Below are positions 21,639-32,451 of a DNA stretch of 64,000 bases, one piece after another. Below the pieces are notes generated by a model. That model did no database searches and was not told where the DNA came from. It saw only the letters and a list, made by a program, of their open reading frames with translations. Source of the stretch: Pisolithus tinctorius (Eukaryota; Basidiomycota; Agaricomycetes; Boletales; Pisolithaceae). Position 1 is the stretch's first letter, and every line of letters starts with the position of its first letter. Location: NCBI GenBank assembly GCA_024663395.1, contig JANFAH010000026.1:124001-188000 (forward strand), written 5' to 3'. Position numbers and translations under genes: made by a program.

Positions 21639-22310
21639 GGAGGTGCAAGTGGAACTGTGCAGAGCCAGGAAGGGCACATGCACAGACAAAGGCTGCAGCT
21701 CTGATGAGGGAGATATGTGGAGCAGTGTGTGGTGAGCTGGCCATCGGAGTAGGTGGCAGAGCTGATGTCAGAGGAGCAGATGGAGTGGAGGGTGTCAGTA
21801 CTGAAGTGGAAGTCGCAACAGAAGGTGATGGAGGTGCCAAGGGCATCAGCATTCTTTGTATCAATGGTCAGAATGAGATACTGCTCAATACCCAGTCAAT
21901 CGACAGATTGTAGTGGGTGAGCCAGTTGTGTCCCAAGACCAATGAACAGGCAGAATCCAATGGAGTTACATAACAGGAAACAGATGTGACATTGCCAGAG
22001 GCAAAGCAGACAGAGAAACCTACTACTTGGGAAATGGTGGTATTACTAGTACCATCAAACAGTCAGAGAGGAATAGGCAGAGAGACATTTTTTGTTGGGA
22101 TTATATATTTTTTAACTAAAGAGGGGTCAACAAAACAGTGTGAAGAGCCTGAGTCAACCAGAGTGGGGAAAGTACCTATGGAGAAATCAGGGAGAGAAAT
22201 AATCAGAAGAAGAGAATTAGGGTTGGAAAGAGTGGATGTGTTGAGGTGGACATCTGCACAGATGGGATCAATGCTTCCTCCAGGACATACAGGCTCCCTG
22301 GAGGAGCAGG
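21639..22310 (-). pseudogene. Element A aspartic protease and linker
   Basis: Minus-strand region homologous to 62403-61800 of element C (there [32 protein letters not shown]). It also contains the CALPGSAQFHLHL stretch that joins to RT across the solo LTR. Frames are broken; the longest open part is 21864-21517. Confidence 0.7.
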
Positions 22311-23097
22311 TTAATTTTTTGGCTCTGACCTCTCCACAGGTGGAGTGGTCGGAGTGGCAGCCTTAGCAGCATGGGCCTTGGCAGCACAGGAAGTTGACTT
22401 TGGGCAATCCTTGGTGGAGTGGCCAGGTTCACCACAGAAGAGGCACAGCCCACCAGTAAGGCAGCAGAGCTGCTCAGCTGCTGTGAGCTTGCCATCCTTT
22501 CCAAGGAGATGGTTGATGTCAGACTTTGGTGCTTCAGCCTTTTTAGAATCGGACTTAGGGGCAGAGGATGATGTGGAGGGTTTCAGCTTTGAGTTGGAGG
22601 TGTGGAGCAGAGTTCTTTCAGCAGGAGGAGGCTTGGCAGAGTGGGAGACTTCTGACCTGCACTCCCAGAAGCATGCATCTACTGTCTGGGCCAACTTGCA
22701 GAGTGCATGAAGAGTGGCAGGCTTGCCAACATGGGACACTTCATCCTTGATGTGGTCAGGGAGACCTGAGTAGAAGTGGTGGCAGAGTGCACCTTTGCCA
22801 TAGTCTTTTACCTGAGAAGCCCAGTGGTTGAACTCCACTAAGTACTCCACAATATGTGAAGAGTCCTTCATGGTAAGATTTTCCAGATGCTGGACAGCAT
22901 CAGCAGCAGCATCATGAGGGCTGAAGTTGGTAGTGAGCTCATGGAGGAACTCACAGTGGTCATCCATCCACAGCAGATGATTAAGGTAATCATCCAGATT
23001 GAGAAGATCTGGTTCAAACCAGGCCAATGCCATGCCCTTAAGGTAGGACTGTGCATATGTGACCTTGGCTTGGTCAGAGCAGAATGCCCGAGGGTGG

Positions 23098-24933
23098 TGT
23101 GAGTTGAAGTGTGGAATGCTGGTAAAAACCAAACAAATCCAACACAAAAGACAAATAAGAGTGAGTGGTGGTTTGCCTCTGCAGAACCTGGAGTGCAGAA
23201 AAACCTAAATGTGGGGGAGACTTCAAGTGGAGGTGCTCCTGGCACAAGTCATTGATGAGTTACACAGGAGTAGACAAGTGAGTGATGACTGGATGGGGGG
23301 ATGCTGAACAGAGTGAAGGTGTTCAGCTGAAAGGACTTCTAGAATGATGGACTTTGATAGAACATGCTCCTGGCACAAGTCATTGATGAGTTATGCAGGA
23401 GTGGAGGGATGACTAAGCAAGACTGCTGACTAAGAGGAAGCTTCAGATAAATGATGGAGGTAGATAGACCCCTTCATAGAGCCTCAACTACCAATGATAT
23501 GAATGAAGACAGATAGACTCTTCTGAATGAGCCTCAACTGTTGACAACAAGGTATGCACTGAACTGATGGCTGGATTCCTTGTTGGGTAGCTAAGTACAT
23601 GGGGGTTTATATACTGTGGGGGGAGCACAGCTTGTGACAAACAGGGCACAAACACTTGGTAAGTAATGAGTAAGGACTGAGTAATCATGATGAGTAAGCA
23701 AGAAATGAAAAGTAAGCAAGCAAAGAAGATTGGTAAGTATTGGCAATGAATGAGTCAAGGACAGTCAAAATATCACAGAATGAGTCAACTGGAGTCAGAA
23801 ACTGAGTAAGTGCACTGATATCACATTAGGGGGTGGCAATGCAAGTTAGATCTCGGTGGAGACATCTCTAGATCCAAAGATGGCATGACAGATGGACGGT
23901 GTTTCCAGACAAGGAAGTATTAATTCTGGAATTGAAGGGCATGAGTCAGGTGTCAAAGGGGCTAGGGCATTGGGGGTCTGTGGGGCAATGGGAGCATAAG
24001 CAATCATGTCTCCCACCCTTTCATCCTCTCAGTGAAGTTAACAAAAACTTCATGAATGGGGCTCTGACAGAGGAGGAGGAGAAGGGGGGACGTCTTCTGC
24101 TGGATCTTGCAATAAGAAGGCAAGATGCATGTCATACTCATCATGGATGTGATCAGGGAGGCTGGAGAACAGTAGATTATACTGCAGCTGTTGCAACATG
24201 GGAAGAATGATGGACAAGACTGGAATAAAGATGGTGCAGGGAGCAGGGAGGAACAATCCATATGCTTCATCAACTGGGGAGACTGAAACGACCACATAAG
24301 ACCTTTCTAGCTGAGTGACAGACCTGAGGTGACCAAAGAACATCCTTCTGGAAGTCATACTGACAAGGAGAACACACTGACCAAGCTGCATGGGATGAGA
24401 TGGGGCTGACAATGATGGGATGAACCAGGGGGCTTCAGGACAGAAGCTGGTGGGAATGCCTGGCAGATATATGTAGCCACTGTCTCTAGCAAATGAGACA
24501 AGTGAGATGATCGATGAAGAGGTGGCCATGATTGATGGACTTAGCAAAATGAGCATCTGATGGATGGAGTGCTGTAGAAATGTGTAGGGTGCAAGGATCC
24601 TCTCCAAATTCGGAAGGAAGAATCATGGGTCTGAGCACTTTAAGCGAGTGTGAGAATGGAGTTGATATCTTTGGAAATGGTGGAGACATGACAAAAACCA
24701 GAATGCCATACATGGGCACTAAAAACCTTTAACATGCACTTAACTCGCTTCCTCTTTTCTTTTTAGCACTGACGACTCGTTCTTGTGCAAAGGATGACTG
24801 TTAATGTCCAGCAGTCTTTCTACACATGAGGCCTTTAGTCTTCATCTGCATGGCATGGGCATCATGCACAACTCGTCAACAAGTTAGGCAGAGTCAGCTG
24901 TAACCATGTCCACAACACCTTTGGTGTGTGACA
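23098..24933 (-). mobile_element. Family E unit, copy E5, TSD GTGG
   Basis: 1836 bp, with GTGG at 23094-23097 and 24934-24937. Element C has GACCGCCCT at this gag position, so the target was CCGC and both copies have since become CCAC. It is younger than element A. It carries the longest open family ORF of the E2/E4/E5 group. Confidence 0.88.
24050..24607 (-). CDS. Family E ORF, copy E5 (185 codons open)
   Basis: Open from 24607 (or from ATG at about 24530, MATSSSIISLVSFARDSGY) to 24050. About 70% identical in protein to the E3 copy over the shared part. Conserved blocks: GYIYLPGIPTSF, SMTSRRMFFGHLRSV, LERSYVVVSVSPVDEAYG, FLPAPCTIFIPV, LQQLQYNLLFSSLPDHIHDEY. No signal peptide or known domain is recognised. 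It ends PPLSEPHS. Confidence 0.5.
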   Translation of the reverse strand: MERILAPYTFLQHSIHQMLILLSPSIMATSSSIISLVSFARDSGYIYLPGIPTSFCPEAPWFIPSLSAPSHPMQLGQCVLLVSMTSRRMFFGHLRSVTQLERSYVVVSVSPVDEAYGLFLPAPCTIFIPVLSIILPMLQQLQYNLLFSSLPDHIHDEYDMHLAFLLQDPAEDVPPSPPPLSEPHS

Positions 24934-25495
24934 GTGGTCCTGGAAATTGAGCTCACATTGGACCAGGAACTCACAGAGTTTTTTAGGGTTGGACCCATCA
25001 AAGGTGTCCAGCTTGTGGACTTTGGTTTGCAGAGCAGAGTCTCTGGAGTGCTGGTTGGAGCAGGCTAGGGCATGGATGGCCTGGGTCAGAGCAAGGACTG
25101 GGTCATCAAGGGGATCTGCAAGGTTGTTGGGATCATCCTTGTCATCAGGCCCATCATCAGGATGGTAGTCAGGATCATCAGGGTCATCATCAGGGTCACC
25201 TGGTCCATCTCCACCAGGGTGAATGACAATAGGAGGTGGCAGAGAGTGGAGGGCAGACTGCTGACAGATGGAGGGTGCAGCACATGAGGTGCTGTCTGGA
25301 GCAGGGTTGGAGTTGGAGTGCCCCCTGGAGGAGAAGCTCCAGAAGGGCTCAACAACTGAAGGGAGATGTCAGGGGTTTGCCAAGGCTGTAGCAAGCACCT
25401 CAGTAGCATCCCATTGTCAGAGACGTGTCATGGGAGGCATAGTGGATGTGGTAGGGGAAGTGAGAGAGCTCATACAAGTGATAGTACAAATATAC

Positions 25496-26311
25496 TGTCA
25501 AAGTCAGACAACACCCCTGGCTTCCTCTTAGGGCGGAGTTGGAGCAGGTTGGGCTGCGGAGTACAGCAGTCAAAGTCCGAAGCAAATCCAACCACTGGGT
25601 GGCAAGATATTCGACAAACAGTGAGCAGAGGGGTATGAAGGAAAGTCTCAGAGGCTGAGGTCAGAGTCAGAGCCAGAGATCAGAGGTTGGAGGTCAGATG
25701 AGAGGGTGTTGGGTTCAGCTAGTGTGCTGCCCCCTTGCACGAGCTCAGCCCTTGTATTTCAGAGGTGGAGCAGACTCAGAGGAAGTGGAGATGAAACTCC
25801 AGAGGGGACTGAGAGGGAGTCAAAGGTGGGGACTTTATTTGATATTCATACTGATTACATCAGAGTACTACATGGCCTTATATATGATGTAGGTCAAGGG
25901 CAGTGCAGTGTGGAATGTAAACCAATAAGTGTATAATGGGTTAGTAGTCCCTCCAACACAAGGGATAGAGGGTAGGGATGACAGGGACCTTAACTGAGAC
26001 AAGGAAACTACTACAATGAGGAAGAGAGGGTAAATACTGAAGAAGTGGAAGAATGGAGAAAACCGACATGAGGGTGGAACCCTATCTAGAATGCAGGGCC
26101 ACAAGTCTGACAGCCCACATGACCAACCTTAGGGCAGAGTTGAGCAGAGTTGGTCAGAACATGGACAGGGGACCTCAGAGAGGTGTGGAGATGTGTCAGG
26201 AGGGTCAGAGGAGCATGGGAACACATCAGAGGAGGGTGGAGAAGCATGGGCACATGTTGGAGGAGGGCAGAGTAGGTGTTAGGGGCTTATGTTGGTGTCA
26301 TGGTCATGACA
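25496..26311 (-). repeat. 5' LTR (alpha) of element A
   Basis: 816 bp, TGTCAAAG...TCATGACA on the plus strand. CpG-depleted partner of 16938-17722. Followed by ATGCA and, two bases later, by element B. Confidence 0.9.
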
Positions 26312-26318
26312 ATGCATC

Positions 26319-26715
26319 TGTGATGAGACCTAACAACAGGGTTTGTTGTAGGCTTGCACCAAGAACCAAGAGAAGAGAAGAAGAGAGGGAAAGGGGAGAC
26401 GACTTTAGAAGCAGGCAGCTTTAGGACTTGAAGACCCAAATGAACTAGCTTAGAGCTAGTTGGGTGATTGAGCAACAGTATTTATACTAAGGTACATGCA
26501 GCAATGGTGAGGTATACATGAGGACCATGACATCATAGTGATGTCATGATGATATCATAGTGGAGTGGAACACACCAGAGGGGAAGCATGTGGTAGCAGC
26601 AAGGCAAGGCCTAGACCAGAGTCCAGACTGAGTCCAGGAGATAAGATAAGAGTGAAAGATTAGATAAGATGAAAGAGGAAGAGAAGAAAAAGGAAAAAGA
26701 GTATGTATTGTAACA
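26319..26715 (-). repeat. 3' LTR of element B
   Basis: 397 bp, TGTGATGAGACC...TGTAACA on the plus strand. It differs from its partner mostly by transitions at former CpGs (for example gtatgtattgtaac here, gtacatatcataac there) and lacks a 22-bp tandem copy. Confidence 0.9.
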
Positions 26716-26726
26716 CTATCCCCTCC

Positions 26727-28535
26727 TTAGAAATCAACTTCCAGGTGATTGAAGGTTGGGACAGTGTCAGTGAAGTTTTCCAGGGGACAGAAAAGGGAGG
26801 AGAAAAGGGAAGAGCTCATGCCACAGAGTTTACGAGGGGCAGAAGGGTTTTGACAGTAGAAGTCTTTGATGGCACCAGGAGTGGACTTCAGGGCAGACTC
26901 AGGCTCCCAGGTGCAATCCTCATTGTGATAGCCCTTCCAATGGACAAGATACTCGAGTCTGTTCCTCTTTAGTCGAGAATCAGCAACATAGTTGACCTCA
27001 AACTCGTCATCACCCTCATGGCCCACCACCAGTCCTGGATGAGTGACAGTCTGGCCCTCTAGTGGTCCTTTGTATGGTTTGACCCATGAGACATTAACCA
27101 CTGGGTGGATTTTGAGGGTTTTGGGGAGTTTCAACTCCACTGCATTGGGTTTGAGCGAAACAACCCTGTAAGGGCCAATCCACCATTCAGTGAGTTTCCT
27201 GGAGGGATGACCTGAAAGGGAGATCTGTGAAGTCTCCAGCCACACCATGTCACCAACAGAGTAGGTGGGGGCATCAGAATGAGATGAGTCTGTGGAGACT
27301 TTCATTCTTTCCACAGCCTTTTCCAGGGCTTTTCTCATATCCTCCAAGACCTTGGCAAGGTCAACAGCATGATTGGTGGTGGCCTCTGCCTTGGAGAGGA
27401 AGGGTTCTACACCCATTCTGGGGGTATAGGAGTGGGTGATTGAGAAGGGGCTTTTACCAGTGGACTCCTGTCACTTGTTGTTGTAGGAGAACTGAGTGAC
27501 TTTGAGCCAAGAGGGCCAGGAACCCTGTCAATCATTGACAAAGAGGCAGAGGTACTGTTGCAAGTCCTGGTTAAGGCATTCCATCTGTCCATCTGTCTGG
27601 GGGTGGAAGGCAGTAGAAAGTTTGGGCTTGACACCAAGCATCTTGCACAAGTCACTGGTGAAGGTGCTAGCAAACTGTGGGCCTCAGTCAGAGATAATGG
27701 AGAGGGGGAGGCCATGTTGAGTCCAGACATGATCCTGGAAGAGCTTGGTGGTCTGTAGGGGGGAAACCTCCTTAGTGGTTGGAGCAAAGACCACCTCTTT
27801 TGAGAACCTGTCAACCACCACCATGATGTTATCAAAGCCCTGTGCCTCAGGTAGCTCCATGAAGTCAACTGAGATGTCAGTCCAGGGGCATTCTGGGATG
27901 GGGTTTGGGAGGAGCTTTCCAGCCGGGGGTACCCTAGAACTCTTAGCCATTTGACAACAGTGGCATGCCAAAACATAGTCCTTGACAGTGGAGGTCATTC
28001 CAGGCCAAACATAGTTGCAGGACACAAGTTCCAGGGTCTTCTTCCATCCCGGGTGGCCAGCAATGGGAGTGTCATGGTGTCTTTCAAGACAGTGAATCCT
28101 GACAGTGGGTGGAACATAGACCTTCCCTTCGCAGAAATAGAGACCCTCCTGTAGGGTGGAGTCCTCTGGTTGTGGAGTTACCAAAGAAGCGGACTTTAGA
28201 GCAGTAATGAGGTCTGTATCCTCTCCTACAATCAAGGTGGCAGCTATCCTGGAGGGTTTGAGGAGCATAACCCCCTGGTTATCCAACCCCTTCTCAGGTT
28301 CATGGTCCTCCCTTCTCGAGAGGGCATCTGCCTTAGCCATCGAGGGACTGGGTTTGTACACCAACTTGTAGTTGAACTGAGAGAGATACTGAGCCCAGCA
28401 TGCCTGGTGGCGATCCAGATTCTGCACCTTCATGAAATACTGGAGATTTGAGTGATCTGTCCAGATTTCAAACTGGTAAGGGGTAGCTTCAAGGTAGTGC
28501 CACCATGTCTCTAAAGCACAGATTATGGCTAACAT
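26727..28535 (-). pseudogene. Element B RNase H C-terminus, integrase and chromodomain
   Basis: Open in pieces 28535-27684, 27976-27407 and 27416-26727. The first has the RNase H tail (EIWTDHSNLQYFM), the HHCC domain (ERHHDTPIAGHPGW, CHCCQMAK) and integrase D in ISVDFMELPEAQG. The core continues with the SDxGP region and QMDRWNALTRTCN (decayed QxERxNQxLE). The last has the GPYRVVSLKPNAVELKLP fold and a chromodomain (YLVHWKGYHNEDCTWEPES). At least two frameshifts. Confidence 0.85.
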
Positions 28536-29833
28536 TTCTTTATCAAAGACCTGGTAATTTCATTTGGGAGGGGACATGGAATGGGAGTAGAAGGCGACAG
28601 GTCGCCAGAGGTCATCATCACATTTTACAGAGAGCATGGCACCAGTGGCGAAGTCCGAAGCATCAGTTTCGAGACGAAACTCTCTGTCCTGATCCTGGAA
28701 AGCGAGGACAGGAGCAGTGGTGAAGGCGACCTTCAGGGCATCGAAGGCCTGTTGTTCTCAAGGGCCCCAGGTCCAGAGCTGATCCTTTCTTGTAAGATCA
28801 TTGAGGGGATGTGCTATCTGAGCAAAACCCTTGATGAAGCAATGGTAGAAGTTCACCAGGCCTAGGAAGGCTCATACTGAGCAGACCTTTGTAGGAACTG
28901 GCCATTCAGTAATGGCCTTTACCTTGCTTTCATCCATCCTGACCCCATCAGTTCCAACCACCATTCCCAGGAACTCCACCTGCTTCTTTTGAAAAAGCAC
29001 TTCTCCGGTTTGACAAACAGATCATTCTCCTCCAGTCTTCTCAACACCTCCAGGATGATCCTGTCAGGCTCGGCTTCATCATCTGTCTTAGTGAAGATCA
29101 TCAAATCATCAATATAGACCACCAGGGCATCCTCCATGTCACCAAAGATGTCATTCATCATACTCTGGAAGGTAGATGGGGAGTTGCAGAGTCTGAAGTA
29201 CATCATGAGGGGTTCATAGGCACCCTTGTGCATGATGAAGGCCGCTTTCCACTCATCTCCTTCTTTGACATGAACATTATTGTACCCCCATCAAAGATCC
29301 ATTTTGGTGAAGAGTTTACAGCCCTTGAGCTTATTGACAAGTTGAGAAATGAGGGGGAGGGGATATGCATTCTTGACTGTATGCTCATTGAGGTAGTGGT
29401 AGTCCTGGACCATGCGTTTCCTCCCATCCTTCTTTGGTACAAAGAAGACAGGGGACATCTGAGGTGACTTCGAGGGGCAGATATACCCTTTGTGCAGCTG
29501 ATCTTCAAGGAAGTCTGACACCTCCTTCTGTTCCTCAGTGGAGAGTGGAATAAGGTGGCCACACTTTGGAGTAAAGCTTTCTTTGAGGTCAATGGCATGA
29601 TCCCATGGTTTGTGAAGTGGCATCCATTCTGACTCTTCCTTGGAGAAGACTTTGAGATACTGGTGATACTCCTTTGGGATGAGCTCTTCTGTAGTACCTC
29701 TCCTTACCCTGATGGAGCGAAGTTTCGGATAGAGGTACTCCATGTCCTGTGCTTCTTGTTCCTCGGCCAGTTTCTCTGCTCTTGTCTTCAGGGCAAGATC
29801 ATGGCATTCATGAGGGCAATGAGATAACTTCAC
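28536..29833 (-). pseudogene. Element B reverse transcriptase
   Basis: Frames 29833-29291 (SKSPQMSPVFFVPKKDGRKR, LINEHTVKN-like, LFTKMDL), 29598-29203 and 29233-28919 (MMYFRLCNSPSTFQ, the catalytic VVYIDDLMIF, NDLFVKPEKCFF). RNase H follows in broken frames toward 28536 (ETDASDFATGAMLS-like). Confidence 0.85.
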
Positions 29834-29947
29834 CTGCTTTGTCTCCCAGCAGACCTCTGGATTATGTTTTCATAGCCAGGTGTATCTGAGGATGAGAGGA
29901 TGGGTACTGAGGGTGGTGACCTGAGCCCAGACAGACTCCTGATGTCC

Positions 29948-30370
29948 TCAATAGTTCATGATGAGGGAGGCAACATGTGTGATGTTACCAGCAACATTAG
30001 GAGTTCCATTGACATTAAGGACAGTGATGGGATGACCAAGCTTGATCAGAGGAACATCATTTTCATCAGCCCACTTCTTATCTAGGAACATATCATTTGC
30101 TCCTGAGTCCACCAACACTTTTACATTCCACTTCTTTTTTCTTCCTTCTAAGACCACTTCCAACTCCAACCTGGCCTTCGGATCCACTGTTCTTATTCTC
30201 GGGGTTTCTTTAGCTATCTGGATAGGCATGTTTTTATTTTTATTGCAAGAGGAATTAAGCACCGATTGTTTTACATCTGCAGCCGCACCCACTGGGGTCG
30301 CCTCTTCAGATGGTATAGTAGTCTCCAAGTTAAATACATCCTGCTCGGTAGAGGAATTGTCAATGCCCAA
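29948..30370 (-). pseudogene. Element B aspartic protease
   Basis: Contains VLVDSGANDMFLDKKWA (active-site D-S-G), then HPITVLNVNGTPNVAG, as in retrotransposon proteases. Open for 140 codons. It sits between gag and RT in the usual order. Confidence 0.8.
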
Positions 30371-30414
30371 GACAGAGAACTTATTATATACGTAGCCAGT
30401 GGAGACCTGATCCT

Positions 30415-31473
30415 CTACTGGCTGAACTCTTTTCCCTGGGCCTTCATCTCATTGACTTGCTTATCATAGAAGAAGGCTTGCATTTCTTCAAAGAACATCT
30501 GGCATAATGCCACCTCCTGTGCTTCTTGAGTAACCTCACATATATTGGGCCTAGCACGCCCCTTCCCTTTAGCATGAGGACAATCACATTTATAGTGGTT
30601 CCCCTGGCAGTCGAAACACTTGATGTGGGATGGGATGGGATGGGGAGGGAACTGGGCAGCACCGATTTCCATAGGGGCACCATGACTGGGTTGAGTGCTG
30701 GTAGGGGTGAAACAAGGGGAGAAGGAGGGGCAGTTATAAGAAGAGCAGGGAGCAGGTTTGTCAGGGTAGTGATTATAAAGAAGCTTAAAATGATCCCTGG
30801 CAAGGGCCACTTCATGGAAGGTGACAGTCATTTGGAGATAGTTGCCCTGAGTGTACCCCTTCCTTAGGGCTTCTTTAATGATGGTGGGGTGGTCAGCATT
30901 CTCCAGCAAGAAGCTGGTGGTTTCATCAGTGACACATCCCTGGACCTTCAAGGACTCAAACTTTGCATAGAACTCCTCATACCAAGAGTTCCCTTGGTGC
31001 ATTGTGTGCATCTGAGCCTTTGCCCACTCAACATCTGTTTGAGGGGCAAAGAACCTATCAATGTCCTCTATCATCTCAGCCATGTCAGGCCATATCCCAG
31101 TGATGATAGCAAGGGAGAACTTTGCCTGAGCAAATCTTCCAGCTACAGGCCCTGTCATATGGGACCATACCACAGTGCACTTATCCTGGGCAGTGGGTAG
31201 GGCAGTCCTATTCTGTGTGACCCATACCTTCATTTTCACCCACCATTCAGAGAACTTTGCACAATCGCTGGTGTACTGACCTGGGTTGGCCATCACTTCT
31301 ATCCTCCTCTGTATCACATTGGCAGGGAGAGCATTCCATTGATTGCACTGACCCTCAATGGTCGTGATTGTATCCTGAGTGTTTCTTAGGCTGTTGCTTA
31401 ACCTGTAGTTTTTGTTGCAGAGGGTGTCTAGGGCATTTTGGAGGTTGGTCAGCTGGTCCTGGATGCCTTCCAT
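30415..31473 (-). CDS. Element B gag (CCHC)
   Basis: 352 codons open. An N-terminal coiled coil (IQDQLTNLQNALDTLCNKN) is followed by the gag core (FSEWWVKMKVWV, WYEEFYAKFESLKVQG, LQMTVTFHEVALARDHF), a Pro/Ser-rich linker and a zinc knuckle, CFDCQGNHYKCDC, that lacks one residue before the His. It ends at 30415. It forms the particle that packages the element RNA. Confidence 0.82.
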   Translation of the reverse strand: MEGIQDQLTNLQNALDTLCNKNYRLSNSLRNTQDTITTIEGQCNQWNALPANVIQRRIEVMANPGQYTSDCAKFSEWWVKMKVWVTQNRTALPTAQDKCTVVWSHMTGPVAGRFAQAKFSLAIITGIWPDMAEMIEDIDRFFAPQTDVEWAKAQMHTMHQGNSWYEEFYAKFESLKVQGCVTDETTSFLLENADHPTIIKEALRKGYTQGNYLQMTVTFHEVALARDHFKLLYNHYPDKPAPCSSYNCPSFSPCFTPTSTQPSHGAPMEIGAAQFPPHPIPSHIKCFDCQGNHYKCDCPHAKGKGRARPNICEVTQEAQEVALCQMFFEEMQAFFYDKQVNEMKAQGKEFSQ

Positions 31474-31781
31474 AGTGATCTGGATGTCTCAAGTTCTGAC
31501 AGGGGCAGAGGTTATAACAGGGCTGCTGGGGTTCAGCAGGGAGCAAGCAAGGGAAGATGGAGTTGATGGAGAATGGGTAAGATGGTGGTGGGGGGAGAGG
31601 GTAAAGGGTGTGGTCAAAGAGTGGAGTAAGTGAGTGATGCTCAGGGATGTATGGGACATAGAGGTTTGGGTCAGGTTCTGAGGCTGGGGGACTTGGCAAG
31701 TACACCCATGAGCCTTTGCAGAGGAAATGAGGAATGATGACGAATGGTGCGAGGGTACAACAAGTAGGAAGCTAGTTCAAG

Positions 31782-32200
31782 TGTGACGAGACCTAACAAC
31801 AGGGTTTGTTGTAGGCTTGCACCAAGAACCAAGAGAAGAGAAGAAGAGAGGGAAAGGGGAGATGACTTTAGAAGCAGGCAGCTTTAGAACTCAAAGACCC
31901 AAATGAACTAGCTTAGAGCTAGTTGGGTGATTGAGCAACAGTATTTATACTAAGGTACATGTGGCAATGGTGAGGTATACATGAGGACCATGACATCATA
32001 GTGATGTCATGATGATATCATAGTGATGTCATGATGATATCATAGTGGAGCGGAACACACCAGAGGGGAAGCATGTGGTAGCAGCAAGGCAAGGCCTAGA
32101 CCAGAGTCTGGACCGAGTCCAGGAGATAAGATAAGATCAAAAGATTAGATAAGATGAAAGAGGAAGAGAAGAAAAAGGAAAAAGAGTACATATCATAACA
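31782..32200 (-). repeat. 5' LTR of element B
   Basis: 419 bp, TGTGACGAGACC...CATAACA on the plus strand. It contains a 22-bp tandem duplication (gatgtcatgatgatatcat motif near 32000-32045) absent from the 3' LTR. Confidence 0.9.
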
Positions 32201-32451
32201 GCATCTATATGGTGCCCCTTCTGCTTTACACACAAAACAAGTGGATGTTTACTGCTAACTAGTGAGCCTGCAATCTTGGACACAGTCAACAGGGCCTTTG
32301 TTGCAATCATGTGAACATTATGTAATCTAAGGCATGTCCAGACTTAGATTACTCCCCCTGTCTGTTGCATCTCTCTTCTTTGACCTTCATTGTCACTTGC
32401 ATGAACACCCATCATTCTTGTGCATATACTCCTTAGTTCATTGCTCTTCAT

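Larger units (their letters stand above)
22311..25470 (-). pseudogene. Element A gag, interrupted by an E unit
   Basis: Structural protein of the particle. Part 2 (23097-22311) has a YAQSYLKGMALAWFE helix region, a DHIKDEVSHVGKP segment and a CCHC knuckle CLFCGEPGHSTKDC. Part 1 (about 25440-24938) has an acidic Asp/Pro-rich start and LQTKVHKLDTFDGSNPKKLC. Removing the E unit and one GTGG gives NFQDHPRAF across the join, matching NFQDRPHTF in element C. Apart from that break the second part is open. Confidence 0.82.
16938..26311 (-). mobile_element. Gypsy chromovirus element A, TSD ATGCA, with two nested insertions
   Basis: A complete LTR retrotransposon on the minus strand. Its LTRs are 25496-26311 (5') and 16938-17722 (3'), with ATGCA duplications at 16933-16937 and 26312-26316. 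Removing the solo LTR (20824-21638) and E unit (23098-24933) leaves about 6.7 kb. Order on the minus strand: gag with CCHC knuckle, protease, RT, RNase H, integrase, chromodomain. Next to the 3' LTR is a polypurine tract, AAGGGGGGGGATAC. All genes carry stops or shifts and most CpGs are lost. It is a sibling of element C by protein, but C has a different LTR family. Confidence 0.92.
26319..32200 (-). mobile_element. Gypsy chromovirus element B, complete, TSD GCATC
   Basis: 5882 bp. LTRs are 31782-32200 (5') and 26319-26715 (3'), with GCATC at 26314-26318 and 32201-32205. Next to the 3' LTR is a purine tract, AAGGAGGGGATAG. Gene order is gag, protease, RT, RNase H, integrase and chromodomain, all on the minus strand with shifts and stops. 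It is distinct from A and C in LTR and protein. Confidence 0.93.
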
